64,000 bases of DNA from Gordonia heveisoli (GCF_030315745.1 NZ_JASXSH010000017.1:1-64000), one strand, 5' to 3'; shown: positions 43,094 through 52,141, counted from the first letter of the stretch. The notes: generated by a model not told the origin, from the letters alone. Program-made: numbers and translations.

Positions 43094-43894
43094 GTGACCC
43101 AGAACTCGATGGTGGTGCCGGTGTTCTCGCCGCGCAACGACGCCGATCGTGGGATCCGTACGCCGAAGACCGCCGAACTCGTCGCCCGCAAGCTTCGCGG
43201 CATGATCGTCGACGGAGAACTCAAACCCGACGACCACCTGCCCAACGAGGCCGAGCTGATGGAGCTGTTCTCGGTCAGCCGGCCGACGTTGCGCGAGGCC
43301 ATCCGGGTTCTGGAGGCCGAACGGCTCGTCGAGGTTCGCCGTGGCTCGCGATCCGGCGCGAAGGTGTGCGTCCCCGGTCCCGAGGTCGTGGCCCGCCCGG
43401 CGTCCCTGCTGCTGGAACTGTCCGGCGCGACCGTCGCCGACGTGTATCGGGCATTGGAGGCCGTCGAGCCGTCCGCCGCACGGCTTCTCGCCGAAGAGGG
43501 GCCGGAATCAGCCTTCGACGAGCTGGAACAGTTCGTCGACGAGGTCGTGCCCGCCGAATTCGCCGCAGGCCAGTTCGGTCGTGCCACCGCCCGATTCCAC
43601 CTTCGGATGGTGCAGCTGTCGGGGAGTCCGACTCTCGCACTGGTCTCGGGGATGGTGCACGAGATCTTCGAGCGCAACCACGTCGCCTTCGCGCAGGAGC
43701 ATGTGAACACCGATCGGGCCCAGCACGAGGCCAACTTCAAACTGTTCGTCCGGTCGCAGCGCAAATTCATCAAGCTGCTGCGTGCCCGCGACGGTGCGGG
43801 AGCCTTCACCCATTGGCAGAAGCATATGGTCGTCTCCCGCCAGTTCGTCATGCTCGGCCGCGAAGACCTGCGTGTGCGCGACCTGCTCGACTAG
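43094..43894 (+). CDS. GntR-family (FCD/FadR-type) regulator, second of two
   Basis: A 266-residue regulator from GTG 43094. The winged helix is LRGMIVDGELKPDDHLPNE, then MELFSVSRPTLREAIRVLEAERLVEV with wing RRGSRSGAKV; the FCD domain contains ATARFHLRMVQLSGSPTLAL and ends ARDGAGAFTHWQKHMVVS. It is clearly paralogous to the regulator at 40451 in both domains, though not nearly identical. Two such proteins beside one regulon could act as partners or respond to different intermediates. TGTCTAAACTACCG on the minus strand 23-36 bases upstream is a weak match to the regulon motif, hinting at autoregulation. Confidence 0.9.
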   Translation: MTQNSMVVPVFSPRNDADRGIRTPKTAELVARKLRGMIVDGELKPDDHLPNEAELMELFSVSRPTLREAIRVLEAERLVEVRRGSRSGAKVCVPGPEVVARPASLLLELSGATVADVYRALEAVEPSAARLLAEEGPESAFDELEQFVDEVVPAEFAAGQFGRATARFHLRMVQLSGSPTLALVSGMVHEIFERNHVAFAQEHVNTDRAQHEANFKLFVRSQRKFIKLLRARDGAGAFTHWQKHMVVSRQFVMLGREDLRVRDLLD

Positions 43895-43907
43895 GTCCCG
43901 ATCGCGT

Positions 43908-43952
43908 GTTCGTAGTACGACACCGCGAAAACCGCGGTGTCGTACTACGAAC
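43908..43952. terminator. Bidirectional hairpin terminator
   Basis: Twenty-base perfect arms (43908-43927 and 43933-43952) with loop AAAAC lie between the convergent GntR gene (stop 43894) and the SDR gene (stop 43967). This is one of the strongest hairpins in the window and should stop both transcripts. Confidence 0.9.
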
Positions 43953-43966
43953 GATGGGCGGGGGCC

Positions 43967-44734
43967 TCAGCGCGGGCCGAACCGCTGGCCTGCGTCGAGC
44001 CGGATGCACTGACCGTTGAGCATCGGGTTGTCGACGATGGCCAGGGCCAGCTTGGCGTACTCCTCGGGGCGGCCCATCCGCTTGGGGAAGGCAGCGTCCT
44101 TGACCAGCGGGGCGACCTGCTCGTCGGAGAACTTCGATGTCGCGCCGGTGGAGAACAGGCTGGGAGCGATGGCGGTTACGCGGATACCGAGCGGACCGAG
44201 GTCGCGGGCCATCACCAGTGCGCTGCCGGCGATCCCGGCTTTGGCCGCGGCGTAGGCGACCTGGCCGATCTGCCCTTCGAAAGCGGCGAGTGACGAGGTG
44301 TTCACGATGACACCGCGTTCGTCGTCCTCTGGTTCGTTCGCGCTCATGTGCAGCGCCTGGAAGCGGTTCAGATTGAAGGTGCCGACCAGATTGAGGTCGA
44401 TGACCTGGCGGAAGAGGTCCAGGTCGTGGGGGCCCTGACGTCCCAAGGTCTTCTGGACCTTGCCGCCGCCTGCTGTGTTCACCGCGATGTGCAGGCCGCC
44501 GAGTTCGGCGACCGCTGCCTCGATGACCTCTTCGGCGCCGCCGAAATCGGTGATGTCCAGCGCATGGAACACGCCGCCGATCGACGTCGCCACATCCTTG
44601 CCGTCACTGCCCTCGCGGTCGAGGATCGCGACGCGGGCACCGGCATGCGCCAGCGCCTGCGCGGTGGCGCGACCCATACCCGACGCGCCGCCCACCACCA
44701 TGGCCTTCTTGCCTGGGATGTCCATTGCTTTCAC
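43967..44734 (-). CDS. SDR-family 3-hydroxyacyl-CoA dehydrogenase-like protein
   Basis: A 255-residue SDR starting at GTG 44734 (ATG 44725 is an alternative). The Rossmann motif AMVVGGASGMGRATAQAL is near residue 12, NTAGGGKVQKT near 90, and the catalytic Ser and YAAAK in NTSSLAAFEGQIGQVAYAAAKAG near residues 145-165. The closest remembered relatives are type-2 (HSD10-like) 3-hydroxyacyl-CoA dehydrogenases. An NAD-linked oxidation of a 3-hydroxyacyl-CoA would supply the thiolases encoded nearby. It is divergent from the CoA ligase at 44886, with motif copies in the shared promoter. Confidence 0.85.
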   Translation of the reverse strand: MKAMDIPGKKAMVVGGASGMGRATAQALAHAGARVAILDREGSDGKDVATSIGGVFHALDITDFGGAEEVIEAAVAELGGLHIAVNTAGGGKVQKTLGRQGPHDLDLFRQVIDLNLVGTFNLNRFQALHMSANEPEDDERGVIVNTSSLAAFEGQIGQVAYAAAKAGIAGSALVMARDLGPLGIRVTAIAPSLFSTGATSKFSDEQVAPLVKDAAFPKRMGRPEEYAKLALAIVDNPMLNGQCIRLDAGQRFGPR

Positions 44735-44803
44735 TGCTCTCTTCGGTGAGTGTGGAAGGGCGCGAGCAGATCTGGGATGGATCTCGCGGAGGCCCTCCGC
44801 TTT

Positions 44804-44836
44804 ATGGTTAACTTATCCTACTAACTAAACTATGTC
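44804..44836. promoter_or_regulatory. Partial copies of the regulon motif in a divergent promoter
   Basis: ATGGTTAACT (44804-44813) repeats the first ten bases of the site at 39289, and AACTATGTC (44828-44836) repeats the last half of the sites at 60790 and 60965. They lie between the SDR and the CoA ligase. Two offset half-matches may form one compound operator. Confidence 0.45.
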
Positions 44837-44885
44837 GGGTGATCGGGACGCCGAGATCGGTGTGGACGAGGACTGGGGAGTTGCG

Positions 44886-46400
44886 ATGAACATCGGGTTG
44901 TTGCTGGAGATGGCCGCAGGTGGATTCGGTGACCGTGTCGTCATCGGCAGCCGCTCCGGCGGGATCACCGCCGCGGGACTCGACGCCAAATCCAAGTCCG
45001 GTGCGGAGGTCATCCGGGCAGCCGGTGCGGATGCGGTCGTCTACCTCGCGGTCAACGGCCCGGCCTTCCCGGTCGCGATGTTCGCGGCTGCACGCGCCGG
45101 AGTGCCGCTGGTCCCGGTCAACTACCGGCTGGGCCGCGAGCAACTCGACTCACTGCTCGGCAACCATCCGCAAGCGCTGGGTATCGCCGACCCCGAGCAC
45201 GCCCACATCCTTGAGCGAGCCGGCTTGCAGGTCGTGACCACCGAGGAGTGGTTGGATCGAGTGGACGCCACTCAAGCCCCTGCGGAGGATCCGGCACCGG
45301 CCGATCCCTCGGTTCCGGCGGTCATCATCTACACCTCCGGCACCACCGCCGCCCCCAAGGGCGTGTTGTTGCGCAATGAGAATCTGACCTCGTATGTCTT
45401 CGGGTCGGTCGAATTCGCCAACGCGGCCGACGATGATGCCGCACTCGTGAGTGTTCCGCCGTACCACATTGCGGCAGTGGCGAATGTGATCAGCAATCTC
45501 TATGCCGGGCGCCGCACCCTGGTCCTCGAACAGTTCACCCCCGAGCAGTGGCTGCAGACGGTCCGCGACGAACATGTCACCAACGCGCTGGTGGTGCCGA
45601 CGATGCTCTCCCGCATCGTGGAATCCGATGCGGACAAGGACATCCCGTCGTTGCGCAACCTGGCCTACGGCGGGGCACCGATGCCGTCGAAGGTGATCGA
45701 GCGGGCGCTGCAGCTGTGGCCGCAGGTCGGATTCGTCAACGCCTACGGACTCACCGAGACGAGTTCGACGATCACCGTCCTCGGTCCCGACGATCATCGG
45801 GAGGCACTGGCCGGTGGCGATGACCGCGTCCGGGCCCGGCTGGGTTCGGTGGGACGCGCGCTGCCGGGCGTCGAGATCGAGATCCGTGATTCGTCGGGTG
45901 CGGTGCTCGGTGCCGGTGAGGTCGGTCGGATCTGTGTGGCAGGAGAACAGGTGTCGGCCGAATACGCCGGGGTCGGTCGCGTGGTGGACGAGCGCGGCTT
46001 TTTCGACACACGTGACCAGGGCTACCTCGACGAGGACGGCTTCCTGTTCGTCGGCGGTCGAGCAGACGACACCATCATCCGTGGCGCCGAGAACATCGCC
46101 CCGGCCGAGATCGAGGATGTCATCCTGCGTCATCCGGACGCGGTCGACGTCGCGGTCGTCGGTGTCCCCGACGACGAGTGGGGCCAGCGGATCGAGGCCG
46201 TCGTCGTGCTGCGTCCGGGGGCCATCCCGGATCCGGACGGACTGCGAGCCTATGTGCGGGATGCGCTGCGCAGCAGTAAGACCCCTGATCGCATCATCTA
46301 CTGGGACGAAGTCCCGCGTACCGAGACCGGCAAGCTGGTCCGGCGGAATGTGGTGGCTCGGCTGGCGGCGACGGCCGAGCCCGCGGCGCCGAGCGTCTGA
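44886..46400 (+). CDS. Acyl-CoA synthetase (adenylate-forming), first of two
   Basis: A 504-residue ligase. ATG 44886 is chosen because GGGGAG lies just upstream, whereas ATG 44832 would sit inside the motif copies. The P-loop IIYTSGTTAAPKGVLLRNENL is near residue 155, NAYGLTETSSTITVLG near 300, the hinge region GYLDEDGFLFVGGRADDTIIRGAENIAP near 400, and the catalytic Lys in RTETGKLVRRN near the C-terminus. It should convert a carboxylic acid to its CoA ester with ATP. The short N-terminal domain and the SAEYAG motif suggest medium or cyclic acids rather than very long chains; that is a guess. Confidence 0.88.
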   Translation: MNIGLLLEMAAGGFGDRVVIGSRSGGITAAGLDAKSKSGAEVIRAAGADAVVYLAVNGPAFPVAMFAAARAGVPLVPVNYRLGREQLDSLLGNHPQALGIADPEHAHILERAGLQVVTTEEWLDRVDATQAPAEDPAPADPSVPAVIIYTSGTTAAPKGVLLRNENLTSYVFGSVEFANAADDDAALVSVPPYHIAAVANVISNLYAGRRTLVLEQFTPEQWLQTVRDEHVTNALVVPTMLSRIVESDADKDIPSLRNLAYGGAPMPSKVIERALQLWPQVGFVNAYGLTETSSTITVLGPDDHREALAGGDDRVRARLGSVGRALPGVEIEIRDSSGAVLGAGEVGRICVAGEQVSAEYAGVGRVVDERGFFDTRDQGYLDEDGFLFVGGRADDTIIRGAENIAPAEIEDVILRHPDAVDVAVVGVPDDEWGQRIEAVVVLRPGAIPDPDGLRAYVRDALRSSKTPDRIIYWDEVPRTETGKLVRRNVVARLAATAEPAAPSV

Positions 46401-46426
46401 GCCGAGGGAAAGGGAGGCGGTCGGTC

Positions 46427-47617
46427 ATGCAGTACGGAACGACGAGCGAACTGGACGGCTTCCGGGCTCAGGTACGGGACTTCGTGCAGCAGAATGCGCC
46501 GGGGATCGAACCGAAGGCCGGCGTGCGCAGTGCCGAGGATCGCGAGGAGCTTGCCCTGCTCAAGGGCTGGACCCGGACGCTGTTCGCGGCGGGCTATATC
46601 GGCGGATCGTGGCCGCGCGAGTACGGCGGCAACGGACCCGATCACCTCTTCGAGCGAGATGTCGTCGTCGGTGAGGAAATCGCCCGTCATCGAGCGCCGG
46701 CGCCGGTGCAGGGAGCGGCCAATCTGGTGGCCGCGGCGCTCATCGATTTCGGCACCTCCGAGCAGCAGGCGGCCTATCTGCCCGGGATCCGATCCGGGGA
46801 GTACATCTTCTGCCAGCTGTTCAGTGAACCCGGGTCGGGCAGTGACCTCGCATCGTTGCGTACCCGCGCCACCCGGTTGCCCGATGGGCGGTTCCGGATC
46901 AGTGGCCAGAAGGTCTGGACGACCAACGGACAGTGGGCGGACTTCGGCTATCTCCTGGCACGAACCGATCCCGACGCCCCGAAACACAAGGGCATCAGCG
47001 CTTTTCTGATCGACATGACATTGGCGGGCGTCGACGTGCGGCCGCTGCGTGAGATGACCGGGACCGCCGACTTCAACGAGGTCTTCCTCGACGATGTGGT
47101 CGTCGGCCCCGAGGCGCTGATCGGCGAGCTCAACGGGGGCTGGCGGATCGCGAATTCGAGTCTCGGGCACGAACGTTCGGCGGTCGCGTCCAGTGCGGTC
47201 CGGGTGCGTCGAAACATCGAGGATCTCGTCGACCTTGCCCGGCGAGTGCAGCGCGACGGGCGTCCGGCGATCGAGGATCCGACGATCGCCGACCGTCTGG
47301 GCGACCTGAGCGCACAGGCGCATGCGTTGTCGGCGCTGGTCTATGCGAGTCTCACCCGGGTGTCGCGGGGGCAACCGGGAGTGAGCGATGCGCCGATGAC
47401 GAAGCTGATGTTCAGTGAGCTCGGCGTCGAGGTGGCGGCCTTCGCGCTGGATCTCTGCGGTGAGTCCGGGATTGTGGTCGGTAGCGACCAGCACGCCGTC
47501 GACCGCGGCCGGTGGCAAGACGAATTCCTTTATGCGCGTGCTTATACGATCGCCGGCGGAAGTTCGGAAATCATGCGGAATCTGATTGCCGAGCGCGGGC
47601 TGGGGCTCCCTCGCTGA
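46427..47617 (+). CDS. Acyl-CoA dehydrogenase, catalytic beta-type subunit
   Basis: A 396-residue protein from ATG 46427 behind GGGAGG. It shows the flavin motifs FCQLFSEPGSGSDLASLRTRAT and ISGQKVWTTNGQW, the conserved APKHKGISAFLIDM and FNEVFLDDVVVGP, the catalytic Glu in SSLGHERSAV, and IAGGSSEIMRNLIAERGLGLPR at the end. These are beta-subunit marks as in ChsE2 and the second half of ChsE3. No alpha partner is adjacent; the alpha-type gene at 39330 is the natural candidate. It lies 26 bases after the CoA ligase and probably shares its transcript. Confidence 0.88.
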   Translation: MQYGTTSELDGFRAQVRDFVQQNAPGIEPKAGVRSAEDREELALLKGWTRTLFAAGYIGGSWPREYGGNGPDHLFERDVVVGEEIARHRAPAPVQGAANLVAAALIDFGTSEQQAAYLPGIRSGEYIFCQLFSEPGSGSDLASLRTRATRLPDGRFRISGQKVWTTNGQWADFGYLLARTDPDAPKHKGISAFLIDMTLAGVDVRPLREMTGTADFNEVFLDDVVVGPEALIGELNGGWRIANSSLGHERSAVASSAVRVRRNIEDLVDLARRVQRDGRPAIEDPTIADRLGDLSAQAHALSALVYASLTRVSRGQPGVSDAPMTKLMFSELGVEVAAFALDLCGESGIVVGSDQHAVDRGRWQDEFLYARAYTIAGGSSEIMRNLIAERGLGLPR

Positions 47618-47668
47618 TCGTCGCACGGACGGGTGATTGCATCCCACTCAACGCGCCAATAGGTTGTC

Positions 47669-47682
47669 CTAGTTAACTACGT
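47669..47682 (+). promoter_or_regulatory. Candidate operator of the second regulon, copy 2
   Basis: CTAGTTAACTACGT contains TAGTTAACTA, a perfect 10-base palindrome. It lies in the 186-base gap before the second CoA ligase, 121 bases before its start. Nothing else of note is seen in that gap. Confidence 0.65.
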
Positions 47683-47803
47683 CAGATACCTTGGTGTTGG
47701 GTTGAGGTGAGTTCTCCTATGCGACATGCACCGGTGTCATCGACATGAGGCAGCGCTGAACCGCTTTCGCCCACGACGGTGATGGCGCGCGAACGGAGGC
47801 GGT

Positions 47804-49309
47804 ATGGCGGGAATCAGACAGGCACTCGGGGAGCTGTGGACGGCTTCCGACGATGCTCGAATGATCCAGCAGGACGGGCGTTGGTACACCTGGGGAGAGG
47901 TCCGGCACCTCGCCGAGCGCATCGACCGGGCGCTCGTCGCGATCGGTGCGGCCGAAGGCGCTCGGATCGGTGTCGTCGCCGGCAATCGGATGGAGACGAT
48001 CGCGGCGTTGGTCGCCCTGCTGGGCAACGGGCGCACCGTCACGACCCTCAACCCGATGCAGCCGATCGGGCGGGTGACGGCGGACCTGGCGGCGACCGCA
48101 CCGCAGGCCGTACTGGCCCCCCAAGAGTTCTGGGACTCAACGGAGTTCACGGCCACCGCGGTAGAGCTGGGTATCGCGGGGTTCGCCATCGACCAGGAGG
48201 TGGCCGCTCGATCGGCGGCGGGCCGTCGCACCGAGGTCGCCGTGGCCTCGGATCCGGTCGCCATCGAGATGTTCACCTCCGGCACCACCGGACCGCCCAA
48301 ACGCGTACCGCTGACCTGGCGGCAGCTCGACGCGGCCATGTCCGCCGTCCACGGTCACACCGGCGCCGCCGGCGAACCCCGGGCGCCGCTGACTGGTCGA
48401 GTCGCGCTGGTGACGCTGGCGATCGTGCACATCGGCGGCATGTGGGGTGTGTTGCAGGCACTGACCGAGGCGCGGCCGTTCGTGCTGTTGCCGAGGTTCA
48501 CGGTCGAGGGGTGGGTCGGTGCGATAGACGAGCACCGGCCCCGGATCGCGAGCCTGCCGCCCGCGGCGATGCGTTCGGTTCTGAATGCGAACGTACCGGC
48601 CGAACGCATCTCCAGCCTGCGCGCGGTCACCGCGGGCACCACCTTCGTCAGCCCGGACCTCGCGGACGAGTTCATCGAGCGGTACCGGATCCCGGTACTC
48701 ATCGTCTACGGTGCCACCGAGTTCTCCGGTGCGGTGGCGGGCTGGACCAAGCCGATGCACCTCGAATGGTGGAAGAGTAAGCGGGGCAGCGTCGGTCGTG
48801 CGTTTCCCGGCGTCGAACTGCGCGTTGTCGACGAAGCCGGCGTGGCACTCGGTGACGGTGCGACCGGTCGGCTCGAGGTCAGCTCCGGTCAGACCGGCAC
48901 CGGTGCCGGGGACTGGGTGCGGACCAGCGACCTCGCACATATCGACACCGACGGATTCCTCTACATCGACGGACGGGCCGACGATGCCATCCTCCGCGGC
49001 GGGTTCAAGGTGCAGCCGGAGGTCGTCGCCAATGCACTACGCGAACACGACTCGGTCCTCGACGCCACCGTCTACGGACGCGACGACGACCGGCTGGGGC
49101 AGGTTCCGGTGGCGGTCGTCGAACTCGTCGACACGGCCACGGCCGTCGACACCGACGAACTCAAGGACTTCCTGCGTGAGCACCTCACCCCGTACGAGGT
49201 TCCGGTGGTCATTCACGCAGTCGAAGCCCTGCCACGCAGTGCATCGCTGAAGGTGGATCGCCGCCGGTTGCTGGAACTCGTCGCCGAACTCGAAGCCGCT
49301 GCGGTCTGA
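47804..49309 (+). CDS. Acyl-CoA synthetase (adenylate-forming), second of two
   Basis: A 501-residue ligase from ATG 47804 behind GAACGGAGGCGGT. The P-loop reads EMFTSGTTGPPKRVPLTWRQL near residue 155, with Arg where many ligases have Gly. Later come PVLIVYGATEFSGAVAGW near 300, the hinge DLAHIDTDGFLYIDGRADDAILRGGFKVQPEVV near 385, and the catalytic Lys in SASLKVDRRR. It is only distantly like the ligase at 44886, so the two probably act on different acids or at different pathway stages. It heads a unit that runs through both thiolases to the dehydrogenase at 53350. Confidence 0.87.
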   Translation: MAGIRQALGELWTASDDARMIQQDGRWYTWGEVRHLAERIDRALVAIGAAEGARIGVVAGNRMETIAALVALLGNGRTVTTLNPMQPIGRVTADLAATAPQAVLAPQEFWDSTEFTATAVELGIAGFAIDQEVAARSAAGRRTEVAVASDPVAIEMFTSGTTGPPKRVPLTWRQLDAAMSAVHGHTGAAGEPRAPLTGRVALVTLAIVHIGGMWGVLQALTEARPFVLLPRFTVEGWVGAIDEHRPRIASLPPAAMRSVLNANVPAERISSLRAVTAGTTFVSPDLADEFIERYRIPVLIVYGATEFSGAVAGWTKPMHLEWWKSKRGSVGRAFPGVELRVVDEAGVALGDGATGRLEVSSGQTGTGAGDWVRTSDLAHIDTDGFLYIDGRADDAILRGGFKVQPEVVANALREHDSVLDATVYGRDDDRLGQVPVAVVELVDTATAVDTDELKDFLREHLTPYEVPVVIHAVEALPRSASLKVDRRRLLELVAELEAAAV

Positions 49310-49335
49310 TCCGCGAATCAAGGAGAACCCCGAAA

Positions 49336-50484
49336 ATGTCAGCAGTCATCGTCGAAGCCGTCCGCACCCCCGTCGGACGCCGCGGCAAGAGTTTGTCGGG
49401 GGTCCATCCCGCGGACCTGTCCGCGACCGTCCTCACCGCTCTGACCGAGCGTGCCGGGGTCGACCCCGAGATCGTCGAGGATGTCATCTGGGGTTGTGTG
49501 CAGCAGGTATCCGAGCAGGCCATCGACATCGCCCGGACCGCGGTGCTGACCGCGGGCTGGCCAGAGTCCATCCCCGGGGTGACGGTCGATCGACAGTGCG
49601 GGTCGTCGCAGCAGGCACTCAACTTCGCGGTGGCCAGTGTGATCGCCGGACATTACGACGTCGTCGTCGCGGGCGGGGTCGAGTCGATGTCCCGGGTGCC
49701 GATGGGATCGTCGACAACGGTCGGTGACAGCCCGTTCAGTCAGGCCTATCGCGACCGCTACGACAACGTCATCCCCAACCAGGGCGTTGGCGCGGAGATG
49801 ATCGCGAACAAGTGGGGCTTCACCCGTGCCGATGTCGACCGCTATGCTGCCCGGTCGCACGAGCGAGCAGCCGCCGCACAGGATGCCGGGTGGCTGGCCG
49901 ACCAGATCACGGCCGTCACCACTCCCGATGGCGTGGTCGCCGCGGACGAGGGCATCCGGCGCGGTACGACCGTCGAGACGCTGGCCGGGCTCAAACCCGC
50001 CTTCTCCGCCGACGGTGTCGTGACCGCGGGAAACGCATCGCAGATCTCCGACGGGTCGGCGGCCATCCTGGTGATGAGCGAGGAGGCGGCCGCACGGTAC
50101 GGACTCGACCCGATCGCCCGGATCCACACCGCGGTGGTGACCGGCGCCGACCCGGTCATCATGCTGACCGGTCCGATCCCGGCGACCGAGAAGGCGCTGG
50201 CGCGGTCGGGCCTCGACGTCGCCGACATCGGGGTGTTCGAGGTCAACGAGGCTTTCGCCACGGTGCCGCTGGCGTGGCAGGCCGAGATCGGGGCCGACGA
50301 CGCGGTACTCAACCCCAACGGTGGCGCCATCGCCTTCGGGCATCCGCTCGGCGGGTCGGGGGCCCGGATCATGACCGACATGATCTACCACATGCGCCGC
50401 AACGGAATTCGCTACGGACTGCAAACCATGTGTGAGGGTGGCGGCCAGGCGAACGCGACCATCATCGAGCTGCTGGCGCGCTGA
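49336..50484 (+). CDS. Thiolase (acetyl-CoA acyltransferase), first paralogue
   Basis: A 382-residue thiolase from ATG 49336 behind AAGGAGAACCCC. Catalytic residues are visible: nucleophile Cys in VDRQCGSSQQALNFAV near residue 89, His in AIAFGHPLGGSGARI near 337, and the second Cys in TMCEGGGQANATI near 369. It should cleave a 3-oxoacyl-CoA with CoA. It is a close paralogue of the thiolase at 52142, sharing the VIVEAVRTPxG start, the WPESxPxVT segment and the C-terminus. It is 26 bases after the ligase gene, so the two are co-transcribed. Confidence 0.92.
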   Translation: MSAVIVEAVRTPVGRRGKSLSGVHPADLSATVLTALTERAGVDPEIVEDVIWGCVQQVSEQAIDIARTAVLTAGWPESIPGVTVDRQCGSSQQALNFAVASVIAGHYDVVVAGGVESMSRVPMGSSTTVGDSPFSQAYRDRYDNVIPNQGVGAEMIANKWGFTRADVDRYAARSHERAAAAQDAGWLADQITAVTTPDGVVAADEGIRRGTTVETLAGLKPAFSADGVVTAGNASQISDGSAAILVMSEEAAARYGLDPIARIHTAVVTGADPVIMLTGPIPATEKALARSGLDVADIGVFEVNEAFATVPLAWQAEIGADDAVLNPNGGAIAFGHPLGGSGARIMTDMIYHMRRNGIRYGLQTMCEGGGQANATIIELLAR

Positions 50485-50493
50485 CGGGGTGAA

Positions 50494-50515
50494 CCCGGCG
50501 ATCCCACTCGCCGGG
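50494..50515 (+). other. Short hairpin between thiolase and CoA-transferase genes
   Basis: CCCGGCGA (50494-50501) and TCGCCGGG (50508-50515) pair perfectly around a six-base loop, ten bases after the thiolase stop. It may be a weak attenuator or an mRNA-stabilising stem within the operon rather than a full terminator. Confidence 0.5.
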
Positions 50516-50598
50516 AACCACGCCCGCCCGGTGGGCAAAAGCTCGTACAACCGAGAACGACAGCACCGCAGATCCCGGTGCAGGAACGAGGAGACGAC

Positions 50599-51828
50599 AT
50601 GCATCGCCCGATGGAAGGCGTCCGAATTCTCGAGGTCGCCCAGTTCACCTTCGTGCCGGCGGCCGGCGCCGTCATGGCCGACTGGGGCGCCGACATCGTC
50701 AAGGTCGAACACGCCGAGAAGGGGGACGCCCAGCGAGGTCTGGTCCGAGTGCTCGGCTACGACACGACGAAATCGTCCTTCGCGCCGATCATGGAGGGTC
50801 CCAACCGGGGCAAACGCAGCGTCGGGCTGGCGTTGGAGCGGCCCGAAGCCCGCCCCGTCCTGGAAGAACTCGTCAAACGCAGCGATGTGTTCCTGACCAA
50901 CTTTCTGCCTGCGGCCCGTCGCAAACTCGGCATCACCCTCGAGGACATCCGCAAGATCAATCCTGACATCATCTACGTCTCCGGAAGTGGATTCGGTTCG
51001 GAGGGACCGGATACCGAGAAGGGCGGCTACGACGCCACGGCGTTCTGGGCCCGTGGCGGAAGCGCCTTCGGCGTCACCCCGGCCGGCTCCGAGCGGGTGG
51101 CGTTCATGCCCGCAGGCGCCTACGGCGACAACATCGGCGGCATGACCATCGCCGGTGGCATCGCCGCCGCACTCTACGGACGCGAAAAGACCGGTGAGAC
51201 ATCGGAGATCGATGTCTCACTGCTCGCGGTGGGCGCCTGGGCCACCCAGTTCACCGTCAACATGGCACTCGCCCGTGGCGAAGCGCTGCCCGCCCAGTCG
51301 GCGGACCGGCGGTCGGCGAGCGCGGCCAATCCGCTGTCGGGTCAGTATCGAACTTCCGACGGACGCTGGCTGCAACTGTCGATGCTGCAGGCCGGACACT
51401 ACTGGCCCGAGTTCTGCCGGGCCATCGGCCATGACGAACTCATCGACGACGAACGGTTCGCCACCGACGCGCTGATCAACACCAACCATCATGCGGCGAT
51501 GGACATCTTCGCCGAGATCATCGGCGCACAACCCCTCGACCACTGGCGGGCCGCACTCAAGGACATCCGGGGTCAGTGGGCGATCGTCCAGGATTCGTGG
51601 GAACTCGGCACCGACGAGGCGCTCGTCGCCAACGGACGGGTCGCCGACGTCGTCGACGCCGAGGGTAACCCCCAGAAACTCATCGCGAACCCGGTCAAAT
51701 TCGACAACCAGCCCGTCGAGATGACGCGGGCTCCCGGCTTCGCCGAACACACCGACGAGGTGCTCGCCGAACTCGGATTCGACGAGGAAGCATCGCTCGG
51801 TCTCAAGATCGCCGGTGCCGTCACATAG
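50599..51828 (+). CDS. CaiB/BaiF family (class III) CoA-transferase
   Basis: A 409-residue protein; ATG 50599 is preceded by AACGAGGAGACGAC. The N-terminus MHRPMEGVRILEVAQFTFVPAAGAVMADWGADIVKVE is typical of the family, followed by NRGKRSVGLAL and KGGYDATAFWARGGSAFGVTP, where the Asp is the expected acyl-carrying residue. TSEIDVSLLAVGAWATQ and the small domain follow. Class III enzymes move CoA between acids without ATP, and some racemise alpha-methylacyl-CoA. Moving CoA from a product (for example acetyl-CoA) to a new substrate acid is a reasonable guess. Confidence 0.9.
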   Translation: MHRPMEGVRILEVAQFTFVPAAGAVMADWGADIVKVEHAEKGDAQRGLVRVLGYDTTKSSFAPIMEGPNRGKRSVGLALERPEARPVLEELVKRSDVFLTNFLPAARRKLGITLEDIRKINPDIIYVSGSGFGSEGPDTEKGGYDATAFWARGGSAFGVTPAGSERVAFMPAGAYGDNIGGMTIAGGIAAALYGREKTGETSEIDVSLLAVGAWATQFTVNMALARGEALPAQSADRRSASAANPLSGQYRTSDGRWLQLSMLQAGHYWPEFCRAIGHDELIDDERFATDALINTNHHAAMDIFAEIIGAQPLDHWRAALKDIRGQWAIVQDSWELGTDEALVANGRVADVVDAEGNPQKLIANPVKFDNQPVEMTRAPGFAEHTDEVLAELGFDEEASLGLKIAGAVT

Positions 51829-51870
51829 CGGCGTTGTCGCCCCCTCCCATCAGCCGAAACGGAGAATCCG

Positions 51871-52059
51871 ATGGAAGTACACATCGACCTGGAAAAGTGC
51901 GCGGGACATGCGCGGTGTTATGCGGTCTCGGAAGAACTGTTCGATCTCGACGACAGCGGATATGCGCTGCACGCCGACATCGCGATCCCTCCCGGGCAGG
52001 AGGACAAAGCTCGGGAAGCGGTCGCATCCTGCCCCGAACGGGCCATCCACATCCGCTGA
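51871..52059 (+). CDS. 3Fe-4S-type ferredoxin
   Basis: A 62-residue ferredoxin from ATG 51871. Cluster ligands follow the pattern Cys10-x2-His13-x2-Cys16 and Cys54-Pro55, with His replacing the second Cys. Such CxxHxxC ferredoxins in actinomycetes usually feed cytochrome P450 enzymes. No P450, Rieske oxygenase or ferredoxin reductase is encoded in this window. It lies 42 bases after the CoA-transferase gene within the same run of genes, so a partner oxygenase elsewhere is likely to belong to this pathway. Confidence 0.88.
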   Translation: MEVHIDLEKCAGHARCYAVSEELFDLDDSGYALHADIAIPPGQEDKAREAVASCPERAIHIR

Positions 52060-52141
52060 CGCTAGCGTCGGAAGGTGACGCAGGACACTCTGAGGGGAAA
52101 CCGCCCGGTGCTGATGTGCCGAGGCAGAAGGGAAACACATC

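Noticed and set aside
44832-44885. An upstream ATG for the first CoA ligase
   Set aside because: It overlaps the partial operator copies and lacks a ribosome site; ATG 44886 has GGGGAG upstream and begins at the family N-terminus.
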